DNA of 64,000 nucleotides from Ramlibacter sp. PS4R-6 (lineage in GTDB: Bacteria > Pseudomonadota > Gammaproteobacteria > Burkholderiales > Burkholderiaceae_C). A model generated the notes under the pieces. That model was not told the origin of the DNA and ran no database searches. It was given only the letters and a program-made list of their open reading frames with translations. Of the stretch, positions 51,274 to 59,940 are shown piece after piece (position 1 is the stretch's first letter; every line of letters begins with the position of its first letter). The stretch covers positions 1,488,001-1,552,000 of the forward strand of contig NZ_JBBHKA010000001.1 in assembly GCF_037572775.1 (NCBI RefSeq). The letters run 5' to 3'. A program made the position numbers and the translations under genes.

Positions 51274-52248
51274 TCAGTCGGCCGTGATGCCCTGCGCCTT
51301 GATCGTCTTGCCCCAGAACTCCGTTTCGCGCTTGACCATGTCGCCCAGCTGCGCGGGCGGCAGGTAGCGCAGCTCGATCCCCGCCGTGTCGGCGCGTGTC
51401 TTCGCCTCGGGCGTCTCCAGCGCCTGCTTGATGCCGGCCGAGAGTTTCTGCACCACGTCGGGCGGGGTGCCGGTGGGCGCGAAGATCGCCACCCACGATT
51501 CGAGCTCGAAGCCCTTCAAACCCGCTTCGGCCGTGGTCGGCACATTGGGCAGGCCCGGGTGGCGGCCCTTGCCGGTCACCGCGAACGCCTTGAGCTTGCC
51601 GGCCTGCACGTGCCCCATCACCGATGGCGGCGTGGTCATGAACACCTGCACCTGCCCCGAGAGCACGTCGCGGATCGCATCGCCCGAGCCCTTGTACGGG
51701 ATGTGGACCATGCTGGTGCCGGTCTGCGTCTTGAACATCTCCGTGCCGATGTGCGACACCGAGCCGTTGCCCTGCGACGCGTAGCTGAGCTTGCCGGGGT
51801 TCTTCTTCAGGTATGCGATGAATTCCTGCAGGTTGTTCGCGGGCACCGACGGGTGCGCGGCGATCACGTTGGTCGCCACCGTCACCAGCGCGATGGGGGT
51901 GAAGTCCTTTTCGTTCCACGGCAGCTTGGCCGACAGCCACGGGTTGCCCACGTGGTACGCGGAGTACGACGTGAGCAAGGTGTAGCCGTCCGCGGGTGCG
52001 CGCGCGACGAAGCCGTACGCCACGTTGCCGCTGGCGCCGCCGCGGTTGTCGATGACCACCGGCTGGCCGATCACCTTGGTGAGCGCGTCGCCGACGATGC
52101 GCGCCGACGTGTCCACCAGCCCGCCCGGCGGGTTGGGGACGACGAGCGTGACGGGCCGCGACGGCCAGGCCTGGGCCGAAGCCGTCGCGGGGAGGAGGGC
52201 GGCCACGGCGGCAAGCGTCGTGGCGAGGAGGAGGTGTCGGCGGTCCAT
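51274..52248 (-). CDS. Bug-family (TctC) solute-binding protein
   Basis: Encodes 324 residues with an export signal (MDRRHLLLATTLAAVAALLPATASA). Mature protein features are WPSRPVTLVVPNPPGGLVDTSAR, GNVAYGFVARAPADGYTLL, MVHIPYKGSGDAIRDVLSGQ and GTPPDVVQKLSAGI, the standard tripartite-tricarboxylate receptor pattern. It binds a carboxylic acid in the periplasm; no TctAB subunits are visible. Convergent with and 3 bases from the CoA transferase, suggesting the ligand feeds that operon. ATG 52248 was chosen because the signal begins there. Confidence 0.88.
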   Translation of the reverse strand: MDRRHLLLATTLAAVAALLPATASAQAWPSRPVTLVVPNPPGGLVDTSARIVGDALTKVIGQPVVIDNRGGASGNVAYGFVARAPADGYTLLTSYSAYHVGNPWLSAKLPWNEKDFTPIALVTVATNVIAAHPSVPANNLQEFIAYLKKNPGKLSYASQGNGSVSHIGTEMFKTQTGTSMVHIPYKGSGDAIRDVLSGQVQVFMTTPPSVMGHVQAGKLKAFAVTGKGRHPGLPNVPTTAEAGLKGFELESWVAIFAPTGTPPDVVQKLSAGIKQALETPEAKTRADTAGIELRYLPPAQLGDMVKRETEFWGKTIKAQGITAD

Positions 52249-52333
52249 GGGTCGAGCGTGCCACCAATGGAACGCCCGTGCAACGCACCCGCTTTCACAG
52301 TGCGGGTTCCAACCACCGGAGGAGATTCCCCCC

Positions 52334-53524
52334 ATGAAAGCCCAACGCATCCTTACCGGCCTCGCGGCAGCGCTCGCGATCGCCGGTTTCTCGTCGGCCC
52401 GGGCCGACGCCGTCACCGACTGGAACACCAAGGCCGGCGAGCTCATCGCCGAAGCCCGGATGGGCACGCCGCCCGCCGTGCGCCTGATGGCGCTGGTGCA
52501 GACGGCCGTGCACGACGCCGTGAAGGCGGCGCGCCCCGGCCAGGCGTCCGTCGATGCCGCCGTCGCCGCGGCCAACCGTGCCGTGCTGGCGCGCGCGCTG
52601 CCCACGCAGGAGCAGGCGCTGGGCGCCGCCTACCAGGCCGCCATCGCCGCGATCCCGGAGAACGCCTCACGCGCGGCAGGCATCGAGATCGGCGAGAAGG
52701 CTGCGGCCGCCGTGCTCGCCGCACGCGCCGACGACGGCGCCGCGACGCCCGAGGCCTACCGTCCCGCCGCCAACGCCGGCAGCTACGTGCCGACGGTCGT
52801 CCCCGCCGTGCCGCAATGGGCGCAGCGCAAGCCGTGGCTCATGGCGCGCCCCGACGAGTTCCGCCCCGCGCCGCCGCCCGACATGAAGAGCGCGCTATGG
52901 GTGCGTGACTTCGAGGAAGTGAAGGGCCTGGGCAGCCGCACCAGCACGCGCCGCACGGCGGAGCAAACCGAGATCGCGCGCTTCTGGGAGTTCTCGCTGC
53001 CCTCGATCTACTTCGGCGTGGTGCGCTCGGTGGCCGCCACGGCCGACCGCGACGTCGCGCGCAACGCGCGCCTGTACGCCGCCGTCGCGCAAGGCATGGA
53101 CGACGCGATGATCTCGGTGATGGACGCCAAGTACCACTACCAGTTCTGGCGCCCCGTCACCGCGATCCGCAACGCCGACAAGGACGGCAACGACGCGACC
53201 GAGCGCGATGCGGGCTGGGTGTCGCTGATCGACTCGCCGATGCACCCGGAGTACCCGAGCGCGCACAGCATCCTGGCCGGCACGGTCGGCGCGGTGCTGA
53301 AGGCGGAACTGGGCCGCGCGCCGGTGCCGGTGCTCACGACCACCAGCGGTTCGCTCAAGGGCGTCACGCGCCGCTGGACGCGCATCGACGACTTCATGCA
53401 GGAAGTGGCCGAAGCGCGCATCTACGAAGGCATCCACTACCGCAACTCGACCGAGATCGGCCTGGCCATGGGCCGCCGCATCGGCACGCTGGCCGCGCAG
53501 CGCCACCTGGAGCGCGCCGACTGA
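52334..53524 (+). CDS. PAP2/vanadium-haloperoxidase superfamily protein
   Basis: Encodes 396 residues with a signal peptide (MKAQRILTGLAAALAIAGFSSARA). The active-site elements of the acid phosphatase/haloperoxidase superfamily are visible in variant form: KYHYQFWRPVTAIRN (Lys and Arg for oxyanion binding), PEYPSAHSILAG (Ser-Ala-His) and YEGIHYRNSTEIG (His). The enzyme should be periplasmic and bind vanadate or phosphate; whether it is a haloperoxidase or phosphatase cannot be decided. CGGAGGAGATTC precedes the ATG as a strong ribosome-binding site. It is divergent from the Bug gene. Confidence 0.85.
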   Translation: MKAQRILTGLAAALAIAGFSSARADAVTDWNTKAGELIAEARMGTPPAVRLMALVQTAVHDAVKAARPGQASVDAAVAAANRAVLARALPTQEQALGAAYQAAIAAIPENASRAAGIEIGEKAAAAVLAARADDGAATPEAYRPAANAGSYVPTVVPAVPQWAQRKPWLMARPDEFRPAPPPDMKSALWVRDFEEVKGLGSRTSTRRTAEQTEIARFWEFSLPSIYFGVVRSVAATADRDVARNARLYAAVAQGMDDAMISVMDAKYHYQFWRPVTAIRNADKDGNDATERDAGWVSLIDSPMHPEYPSAHSILAGTVGAVLKAELGRAPVPVLTTTSGSLKGVTRRWTRIDDFMQEVAEARIYEGIHYRNSTEIGLAMGRRIGTLAAQRHLERAD

Positions 53525-53545
53525 GGCCGCGCAGGAGCGCTGGGC

Positions 53546-53863
53546 TCAGCGCGCGAAGAGTCGCTGCAGGCGCGTGAAGACACCCACGGGTGCTTCACCC
53601 TGCGGCGACAGCCGTTCGGCCGTGCGCTGCCAGCGCTGCGCGAGTTTGGCGAAGCGGGCGCGCGAGCGCTCGCCGTAGCACTCCTGCTGGCGCAGCGTGT
53701 TGAAGTTGCGCGCGATGCGGCGCGCGAGGAGCAAGCGGTGGGCCGGCGCGCCGTTGTGCATGTACGCCGTCATCAGCGACAAGGTGGCGAGCCACAGGGA
53801 CTGGCAGGCCCGTGCGAGCTCCTGGAGCTGGGCATCGGGGGAAGGCGCCGGGAGGGACTGCAT
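53546..53863 (-). CDS. Small hypothetical helical protein
   Basis: Encodes 105 residues, mostly helical: LQELARACQSLWLATLSLMTAYM and a basic region LLLARRIARNFNTLRQQECYG. It may carry one weakly hydrophobic helix. A GTG at 53893 could add ten residues. Unrecognised, though the Trp/Arg-rich helical pattern recalls small conserved proteins of Burkholderiales. Convergent with the PAP2 gene. Confidence 0.5.
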   Translation of the reverse strand: MQSLPAPSPDAQLQELARACQSLWLATLSLMTAYMHNGAPAHRLLLARRIARNFNTLRQQECYGERSRARFAKLAQRWQRTAERLSPQGEAPVGVFTRLQRLFAR

Positions 53864-53985
53864 CGGGGCGTGTTTCCTGGAATGTGTGGACACATCCTAG
53901 GAACGGCGCCCCTGTCCGTTTGTCAGCCCCCGGCATGAGGGCCGGCCCGCCGTTTCCGACAGCGGGCGTGCGGATTCGCCCCAGC

Positions 53986-54237
53986 TCAGCCGCTGCTGGC
54001 GGGTTCGCCGATGTCCTCGCCGCGCGCCTTCGCGTGGCGCTTGCGCCCGGCCGCGCGGGCTTCCTCGGTCGTGAATTCATGCGCGTGCCCGCTCTGGTGG
54101 GCGGCACGGCCGCCGAGGCTGGCGATCTCGCGCTGCTTCTGCGGGTCCATCGCCGCGAAACCGCGCGGTGAACGCGCGCGCGAGACGGGCGTGCGCACTT
54201 CGCCGTTGTCCGTGGGGGATTGCTCGTTGAATGTCAT
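53986..54237 (-). CDS. KGG-type stress protein, copy 2
   Basis: Encodes 83 residues. The conserved block GFAAMDPQKQREIASLGG, then RAAHQSGHAHEFTTEEA and RAAGRKRHA, is the KGG (stress-induced protein, YciG/GsiB-like) repeat: two GG-plus-charged helices. Such proteins are small, disordered and induced by stress. AAGGAA lies before ATG 54237. Almost the same block occurs in the gene upstream (54278-54508), so the pair arose by duplication. Only the ends differ: this copy has a longer Thr/Glu N-terminal part and a charged tail. Confidence 0.75.
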   Translation of the reverse strand: MTFNEQSPTDNGEVRTPVSRARSPRGFAAMDPQKQREIASLGGRAAHQSGHAHEFTTEEARAAGRKRHAKARGEDIGEPASSG

Positions 54238-54277
54238 GGCTGTTCCTTTTCTGCAGTGCGGATCGGGCGGCGTCGTC

Positions 54278-54508
54278 CTACACGGCGCTGGCCAGGTTCT
54301 TCTGGTGGCGCTTGCGGCCCGCTGCCCGCGCTTCCTCGGGGGTGAACTGGTGCGCATGGCCGCTCTGGTGCGCCGCGCGCCCGCCGAGGCTGGCGATCTC
54401 GCGCTGCTTTTGCGGGTCCATGGCGGCGAAGCCGCGCATCGCGCGGGACCGGGTCGCGGAAACGCTCGATTCGTCGGCGGCAAGCGCCTCTTCGTAGGTG
54501 GATGACAT
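54278..54508 (-). CDS. KGG-type stress protein, copy 1
   Basis: Encodes 76 residues with the same core as the downstream copy (GFAAMDPQKQREIASLGG, RAAHQSGHAHQFTPEEARAAG) and an N terminus MSSTYEEALAADESSVSAT. It lies 40 bases upstream of copy 2 in the same direction, with AAAGGCGG before the ATG, so both are probably one transcript. Function by family: general stress response, possibly desiccation or heat; mechanism unknown. Confidence 0.75.
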   Translation of the reverse strand: MSSTYEEALAADESSVSATRSRAMRGFAAMDPQKQREIASLGGRAAHQSGHAHQFTPEEARAAGRKRHQKNLASAV

Positions 54509-54614
54509 GGGAACCGCCTTTCAGGCTGGCCCGGCGGGCAAGGAGCCGGGCGCGATGTAGGTCGGGCAAGATCGCTCGACAGCTTCCTTGTACTAGCGCG
54601 GCGGTGAAACCGAA

Positions 54615-54638
54615 AGCGCCGGCCGCTATTTCGGCGCT
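54615..54638 (-). terminator. Weak hairpin downstream of the truncated sensor gene
   Basis: AGCGCCG (54615-54621) and CGGCGCT (54632-54638) form a 7-base stem with a 10-base loop; on the minus strand it is followed by TTTCGGTTTC. It may end the sensor gene or lie in the KGG promoter region. Weak evidence. Confidence 0.3.
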
Positions 54639-54678
54639 CTGTCCTACACCGCACCAAGTGCTATGTGCGGTAACGCAC

Positions 54679-55704
54679 TCACCGCCGCTTGCCGGTGCGC
54701 GCGGGATGGCCGGTGGCGGCCGATCGCGGGCCGCGCGGGTTCGGCAATTCGTGCGTGAGCATCGCCGTCAAGTCGCCGTGCGTGCGCGCGTGCGCTTCCT
54801 GCCGGCGCACGCGCCGCACGATCGCATCGGCGATGGCCGCCGCCAGCAGCAGCCCCGCGAGGATCGCCACGCCGCTCGTGGACAACGCGCGCGCCAGCAG
54901 GTCGCGTTGCGCGGCGTCGACGGGCCGCGCGGCAACGAACACGCGCGCATGCCATCCCGAGAGCGGCACGCGGTCCCATGCGGCGTAGACCTCGCTGCCG
55001 TCCGCTTCGCTGGAGCGCTGCACGCCGCGGGCCTTGCGCAACATGGCCTGCAAGGGCTCCGGCGGCAGGCGCGCGCCGGCGGGCGCCGCGCCGCCGGATT
55101 GGCTGATCAGACGGCCCTCGCGGTCGTACAGCCGTGCGTGCCCGTCCTCGGGCAGCGGCGCGGCCGCGGCCAGCCGCGGCCACAGCGACGCCGCGAGCCG
55201 CACGCCCAGGACGTAGCGCGCCTGGTCCTGCTGCATCACGGGCAGCGCGATCGCGAAGCCCGCGTCGCCCAGCGCGGACACCACCGGCGCGAGCCGCGCC
55301 AGCGTCTCGCGGTGCACGTCAGCAAACGCCGCGGCCGGCGCGGGGCGCGGCGCCGTGTCGAGCACCACGTTGCCCTGCGCGTCCAGCACGAAGATGCTGT
55401 CCCAGTCGCGGCGCGGGCGTCCTTGCAGCAGGCGGCCCATCGCCGTGATGCGGCCCTGCTGGAACAGCTCCGACTGCGACAGCACCCGCAGCGCGCCGAC
55501 CGAGGAGGCGAGCTCGCGGTCGACCGCCTGCGCAAACTCCGTCGCCGCCCGCGCGAGCTCGCCTTCGGTGCGTTCGCGCTCGGCGCGCAGCGACCCGTGC
55601 ACCTGCCACGCCACCACCCCGGCAATCGGCAGCAGGGCCGCCAGCACCAGGCATGCGAGCAGCGCGTGCAGGGAAGGGCGGGAAGGGGCGGGGGGACTGC
55701 TCAT
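54679..55704 (-). CDS. Membrane sensor protein with truncated kinase (H-box remnant)
   Basis: Encodes 341 residues: helix 1 (about 17-37), a periplasmic domain of about 240 residues (FAQAVDRELASSVGALRVLSQSELF, DSIFVLDAQGNVVLDT, VPLSGWHARVFVAARP) resembling a double-Cache sensor, and helix 2 (about 280-302). After the second helix it ends with TAMLTHELPNPRG, close to the HisKA motif LTHELRNPLG, and then a basic tail. No ATPase domain follows, so the signalling part seems lost. Start ATG 55704 precedes the first helix. It is divergent from a full histidine kinase gene. Confidence 0.65.
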   Translation of the reverse strand: MSSPPAPSRPSLHALLACLVLAALLPIAGVVAWQVHGSLRAERERTEGELARAATEFAQAVDRELASSVGALRVLSQSELFQQGRITAMGRLLQGRPRRDWDSIFVLDAQGNVVLDTAPRPAPAAAFADVHRETLARLAPVVSALGDAGFAIALPVMQQDQARYVLGVRLAASLWPRLAAAAPLPEDGHARLYDREGRLISQSGGAAPAGARLPPEPLQAMLRKARGVQRSSEADGSEVYAAWDRVPLSGWHARVFVAARPVDAAQRDLLARALSTSGVAILAGLLLAAAIADAIVRRVRRQEAHARTHGDLTAMLTHELPNPRGPRSAATGHPARTGKRR

Positions 55705-55766
55705 GGCGCCGCGGCGTTTCGCCCACAGCATAGCGCCCCGGCGAACGGCTCGACTAGACTCGCCCC

Positions 55767-57188
55767 ATGAAGCCGGACGTCACGCCCGCGATCGCCACAC
55801 CCGCGGAAACGCAGTGGGTCGAAGCGGAACTGGTGCGCAGCCTGATGCGCATCGCGCGCAACACGCAGGCGGTGGGCGTCCTGCTGATCCCGGTGTTCGT
55901 CGGCGTGCTCTACGACGACCACGAGGCGGTCGCGCTCACCTTGTGGGCGATCTGCGCGCTGGCCGTGGCGGCGCTGCGCTTCACGGTGATCCGCAAGTAC
56001 GTCCACGAGGTGATGGCGGCCGGCTCGCGCGCGCACCTGCAGTTCTTCGGCAGGTACGCGGCGCTGTGGCCGGTGAGCGCCTTCGTGTGGGGCTTCTCCA
56101 CCGTCCTGTTCTTCGACCGCTCGCCGCTGGCCGACCAGTTCATCTGCTGGCTGGTGCTGGCGGGGCTGGCGATGTTCTCGATCAACAGCCTCTCGAGCCA
56201 CCTGCGCACGCTGTTCCTGTGGCTGGACACGCTGGCCGTCACCAGCCTGGCGGTGATCCTGTGGCGTGTCGGCGTGGAGCTGCAATTCAGCGGCCCCTTC
56301 TACCACTGGTGGATCATCGCGCTGGTGGTGATCTTCTGGCAGGTGCTGCGCCAGGCCGGCCTGCGCCTGCACAACACGCACCGCCGCAACTTCGAGCTGC
56401 AGTACCGCAACAACCAGCTCATCGAATCGCTGACGCGCCAGACGCAGGCGGCGCTGGACGCGGTGGAGATCAAGAACCGCTTCCTCGCCAGCGCCGCGCA
56501 CGACATCCGCCAGCCGGTGCACGCGCTGAGCCTGTACGCCGACTGGCTGGGGAGCGAACCGGAGCTGGTGCACGAGATCGCGCCGAAGATCGTCGAATCG
56601 ACGAAGGCCGTGAACGCGCTCTTCGACTCGCTCTTCGACCTGGTGCGGCTGGACTCCGGCAAGATCAAGCTGGCCATCGAGCCCGTGGACCTGGCGCAGG
56701 TGCTGCACGACATCGAGCTGCAGTACCGGCCGCTGGCCGAGGCCAAGGGCCTGGAGTTTCGCGTGCATGTGTCGCCGGGTAGCGTGCTGACCGACGGCAT
56801 CCTGCTGCGCCGCATCGTCGGCAACCTCGTTTCCAACGCCATCAAGTACACGCAGCGCGGCGGCGTGCTGCTGGCCACGCGCCAGCGCGGCGCGGGCCGG
56901 GTGCTGGAGGTGTGGGACACGGGCCTGGGCATCGCGGCCGTGCACCAGAAGGAAATCTTCCGCGAGTTCTACAAGGTGCCGGGGCATGCCGGCACGGAGG
57001 ACGGCTTCGGGCTGGGGCTGTACATCGTGGCGCGCCTGTCGACGATCCTCGGTCACCCGGTGACGCTGGCGTCGCGCCCGGCGCGCGGCACGGTGTTCCG
57101 CCTGACGCTCAAGCCCACCGACGCGAAGCAGGCTGCCGAGCGGGCGACCGCGGCGTCGACGACGCTTCAATTGGTCAGCATGCCCTGA
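55767..57188 (+). CDS. Membrane histidine kinase with seven-helix-like sensor
   Basis: Encodes 473 residues. The first 200 form about six membrane helices (AVGVLLIPVFVGVLY, LTLWAICALAVAALRF, QFICWLVLAGLAMFSI, WWIIALVVIFWQVL). The kinase core follows: H-box AHDIRQPVHALSLYADWL, N-box NLVSNAIKYTQRGG, G1 DTGLGIA and G2 GFGLGLYIVARLS, a HDIRQP-type kinase. No receiver is attached. The convergent LuxR-type regulator at 57195 is its probable partner, and both lie beside the Tad pilus locus. The start codon follows ACTCGCCCC without a strong ribosome-binding site. Confidence 0.87.
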   Translation: MKPDVTPAIATPAETQWVEAELVRSLMRIARNTQAVGVLLIPVFVGVLYDDHEAVALTLWAICALAVAALRFTVIRKYVHEVMAAGSRAHLQFFGRYAALWPVSAFVWGFSTVLFFDRSPLADQFICWLVLAGLAMFSINSLSSHLRTLFLWLDTLAVTSLAVILWRVGVELQFSGPFYHWWIIALVVIFWQVLRQAGLRLHNTHRRNFELQYRNNQLIESLTRQTQAALDAVEIKNRFLASAAHDIRQPVHALSLYADWLGSEPELVHEIAPKIVESTKAVNALFDSLFDLVRLDSGKIKLAIEPVDLAQVLHDIELQYRPLAEAKGLEFRVHVSPGSVLTDGILLRRIVGNLVSNAIKYTQRGGVLLATRQRGAGRVLEVWDTGLGIAAVHQKEIFREFYKVPGHAGTEDGFGLGLYIVARLSTILGHPVTLASRPARGTVFRLTLKPTDAKQAAERATAASTTLQLVSMP

Positions 57189-57194
57189 GCGCGA

Positions 57195-57875
57195 CTAGGC
57201 GGCTTCCGCGAGCTGGTGGCGCATCGCGTAGGCGTACAGGTCCAGGCGGTTGCACACCTCGAGCTTGCTGTAGATCGACGTGAGGTGGTTGCGCAGCGTG
57301 TGTTCGCTGATGCACAGGCGCCCGGCGATCACCTTCGCGGGCGCGGCGCAGTCGCGGGTCATCGCCGCGATGGCCTGCCGCTCGCGCATGGTGAGCGTGG
57401 CGATCTTCGACTTCTCCGGGTCGCGGCCTTCGGCGGCCTTCTGGCGCGCCATCTCCATGAACAGGCGGCTGGTGGCGCCGCGGTCGATCCACAGCTCGCC
57501 TTCGTTCACCTTCTCCACCGCCTTGAGCAGGATCTCGGGCGCTTCCCAGTTCTTGACCACGCCGCGTGCGCCGGCCAGCACGGCGCGGTCGGCCAGCGTG
57601 GTGTCGCGCGAGCCCGTGATCATGAGGCAGCGCGCGCTGGGCAGGCTGTCGTGCAGCAGCGTGAGCTCCAGGAGGTCGGCGTCGCAGTCGATGGCGATGG
57701 CCACCAGGCAGGTGGGACGCCCCGCCATCTCCGCCAGGGCGACCCCGGCGGTGCGCGCCGCGCCGGTCATCTCGATGTGCGGATGGCCGGATTGCAGGAG
57801 CCGCTCGAGGCCCCACGACGTCATCGCCGGCGCGATCACGTATACGCGCGCGGCACTCATTCGAATCACGGACAT
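57195..57875 (-). CDS. LuxR/NarL-type response regulator with atypical receiver
   Basis: Encodes 226 residues. The N-terminal part (ARVYVIAPAMTSWGLERLLQ, LVAIAIDCDADLLELTLLHD, GARGVVKNWEAPEILLKAV) has the receiver fold, but the acidic pocket is not standard and the phospho-acceptor is uncertain (probably the Asp in AIDCDAD). The C terminus is a LuxR helix-turn-helix: LTMRERQAIAAM, ISEHTLRNHLTSIYSKL. It ends NRLDLYAYAMRHQL. It converges on the histidine kinase gene (6 bases apart), so the two are a likely system. GGGAGCC precedes ATG 57875. Confidence 0.82.
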   Translation of the reverse strand: MSVIRMSAARVYVIAPAMTSWGLERLLQSGHPHIEMTGAARTAGVALAEMAGRPTCLVAIAIDCDADLLELTLLHDSLPSARCLMITGSRDTTLADRAVLAGARGVVKNWEAPEILLKAVEKVNEGELWIDRGATSRLFMEMARQKAAEGRDPEKSKIATLTMRERQAIAAMTRDCAAPAKVIAGRLCISEHTLRNHLTSIYSKLEVCNRLDLYAYAMRHQLAEAA

Positions 57876-58146
57876 CCTGGCTCCCTTGTTTTCGCATTGC
57901 AAAGGCGGCAAGCGTTTGGCGGATGGTAGGGGCGCGTGTGAGCACTTGTGCGTTCGCGTTGCAAAGCCTTGCGCGCCTTTCCGAATCTGCAGCCACTGCC
58001 GCGTATCGCGCGGCGCTGTATGTGCGGCGGCGTACGAAAACGGGCGCCTTGTGTGCGGTGGCGAACGCGCGCGGCGGGGGAGGGCATCCCCTCCAAAACG
58101 GTTGGTTCCGTCCCCGTCGGCGCCGCCGTGCCCCGCACACTGGCGC
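57876..58146. promoter_or_regulatory. Intergenic region between the LuxR regulator and PilZ genes
   Basis: The 271-base region carries divergent promoters for the LuxR-type regulator (minus) and the PilZ gene (plus). I see no clear tRNA, small RNA or conserved operator. Short open frames across it have no protein-like sequence. Confidence 0.4.
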
Positions 58147-58428
58147 ATGTTCCTCGAGAAGCGCTGCGAGCCGCGCGTCGTCATGGCGCTCCCCCTGAAG
58201 GTCGGCGACGGGCTGGCCGCGGTGACGCGCGACGTGAGTCCCTCGGGCCTGTACTTCCGCATCGCCGGCGACACGGCGCTGGAGGGCACGCTGCATTTCG
58301 AGATGGACCTGGAGGAGGCCAACATGAAGTTCACCGCCAGCGGCAGCATCGTGCGGATGGAGCGCGGCGCGGGCTTCACCGGCATCGCCGTGAAGCTCGT
58401 GGCCGGCCACCTCGAAACCATCACCTGA
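58147..58428 (+). CDS. PilZ-domain protein
   Basis: Encodes 93 residues, close to a single PilZ domain. PilZ signatures are RCEPRVVMALPLKVG (RxxxR motif near the start) and DVSPSGLYFRI (D-x-S-x-x-G). The domain binds cyclic di-GMP, so it may set pilus or motility output. It lies just before the Tad genes in the same direction, 100 bases from tadV, making it a candidate regulator of pilus assembly. No other domain is present. Confidence 0.82.
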   Translation: MFLEKRCEPRVVMALPLKVGDGLAAVTRDVSPSGLYFRIAGDTALEGTLHFEMDLEEANMKFTASGSIVRMERGAGFTGIAVKLVAGHLETIT

Positions 58429-58528
58429 GCGCCTGAGCAACGTCCCGGCGGGCACCGGGAGCCCTCCCACCCAAGTCGGGAGCACGCGCCCATACCCCGC
58501 GGCCGCGCCACTTCTATTCTGGCTCTCC

Positions 58529-59068
58529 ATGAACGCGCTGGCCCTGCTTCCCCCCGGACACTGGCTCCTCGAAGGATTGCTCGTCGCAGCGGCCGTCATC
58601 GACTGGCGCACGTCGCGCCTGCCCAACTGGCTCACCTTCGGCGGCGCGGCTGCCGGGCTGCTCGCGAGCGTGCTGCCCCACGGCATCGGCATCGGCTCGA
58701 GCGTGCTCGGCGCGGCCGCCGCCCTCGCGCTGCTGCTGCCGCTGTGGCTGCTGCGCGTGACCGGGGCCGGCGACGTGAAGCTGCTGGCGATGGCCGGCGC
58801 CTTCCTGGGCGTGCCCGACGTCTTCTTCGCGCTGCTGCTCACGATGGCCGCCGGCGGCGCCCTGGCGCTCGGCTTCGCGGCGATGCGCGGCAGCCTGGGG
58901 CGCATGGTCGCCAACACCCGCGACCTGCTGCAGGTGACCGCGCTCGCGGCCGTGCACCGGCAGCGGCCGGCCACCGGCGCGATCGCATCGGTGGGCAAGC
59001 TGCCCTACGGCGTGTGCGTGTGCCTGGGAACGTCGGCCTGGCTCGCATGGCGCGCGCTGCAGGCATGA
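58529..59068 (+). CDS. tadV: Prepilin peptidase A24 (TadV/CpaA)
   Basis: Encodes 179 residues with about four or five membrane helices and no methyltransferase extension, the short TadV/CpaA form. The two catalytic aspartates are visible in AAVIDWRTSRLPNW and VTGAGDVKLLAMAGAF (GxGD motif). It cleaves the Flp and TadE/F leader peptides after the Gly, in the inner membrane. First gene of the Tad locus here; rcpC follows 22 bases later. Confidence 0.9.
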   Translation: MNALALLPPGHWLLEGLLVAAAVIDWRTSRLPNWLTFGGAAAGLLASVLPHGIGIGSSVLGAAAALALLLPLWLLRVTGAGDVKLLAMAGAFLGVPDVFFALLLTMAAGGALALGFAAMRGSLGRMVANTRDLLQVTALAAVHRQRPATGAIASVGKLPYGVCVCLGTSAWLAWRALQA

Positions 59069-59090
59069 ACCGACAGACAAGGAGATCGAC

Positions 59091-59930
59091 ATGAGGAACA
59101 TGAAAGCCACCGTCCTGCTGGGCATCGCCGTCGCGGCCGGGCTCGCGGCGGCGTTGTATGCGGCGGGCTGGGTCGCGCAGCGCGCCAGCGTCGCGTCGCA
59201 GCAGGTCGTCGTCGCGGCCGTCGACATCGAGCTGGGCAGCCGCATGCACCCGCAGATGCTCACCACCGTCGAGTGGCCCACTGGCTCGACGCCGCCCGGC
59301 GCGTTCCGCGAACTGAAGGACGTGCAGGACCGCGTGCTGCGGGTCGGCGTGCTGCGCGGCGACGCCATCCTGGACCGCAAGCTGGCGCCCGCGGGCACGC
59401 AGGGCGGGCTGTCGGCGGTGATCGCGCCCGGCAAGCGCGCGATGACCGTGCGCGTGAACGACGTGGTCGGCGTCGCCGGCTTCGCGCTGCCGGGCAACTA
59501 CGTGGACGTGATGGTCAACTCGCAGCAGGACCACGCCCGCGGCGAGGCGCCGGTACCCGTGAGCATGACGGTGCTGGAACACGTGCTGGTCCTGGCCGTC
59601 GCGCAGGAAGCCAGCCGCGACGACACGAAACCCAAGGTGGTCAGCGCGGTGACGCTCGAGCTCGCGCCCGAAGACGCCGAGAAGCTGGACCTCGCGCGCA
59701 GTGTCGGCACCCTGTCGCTCGTGCTGCGCAACCAGCTCGACAAGCTCAGCGTGCCGACCAGCGGCGTCACCAAGGTCGACCTGCTGCGCCTGCGTCCCGT
59801 GGTGGACACGCGCGTCGCCGGTGGGCCGCCCGCGCCGCGCAGCGCGCCGCGACCGGCGCAGGCGCGTGCCGCCTCTGCCCAATGCGTCGAGGTGATCCGC
59901 AACGCGACGCGCGCCAGCGAATGCTTCTGA
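59091..59930 (+). CDS. cpaB: Flp pilus assembly protein RcpC/CpaB
   Basis: Encodes 279 residues. An N-terminal helix (ATVLLGIAVAAGLAAALYAAGWV) anchors it, followed by the SAF-like domain of CpaB: VAAVDIELGSRMHPQMLTTVEWP, then GAFRELKDVQDRVLRVGVLRGDAIL and the RcpC segment RAMTVRVNDVVGVAGFALPGNYVDVMV. It is a periplasmic or inner-membrane part of the Tad secretion system, thought to work with the secretin. AAGGAGATCGAC gives the ribosome-binding site. The last 35 residues are Pro/Ala rich. Confidence 0.88.
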   Translation: MRNMKATVLLGIAVAAGLAAALYAAGWVAQRASVASQQVVVAAVDIELGSRMHPQMLTTVEWPTGSTPPGAFRELKDVQDRVLRVGVLRGDAILDRKLAPAGTQGGLSAVIAPGKRAMTVRVNDVVGVAGFALPGNYVDVMVNSQQDHARGEAPVPVSMTVLEHVLVLAVAQEASRDDTKPKVVSAVTLELAPEDAEKLDLARSVGTLSLVLRNQLDKLSVPTSGVTKVDLLRLRPVVDTRVAGGPPAPRSAPRPAQARAASAQCVEVIRNATRASECF

Positions 59931-59940
59931 AAGGTCATCC

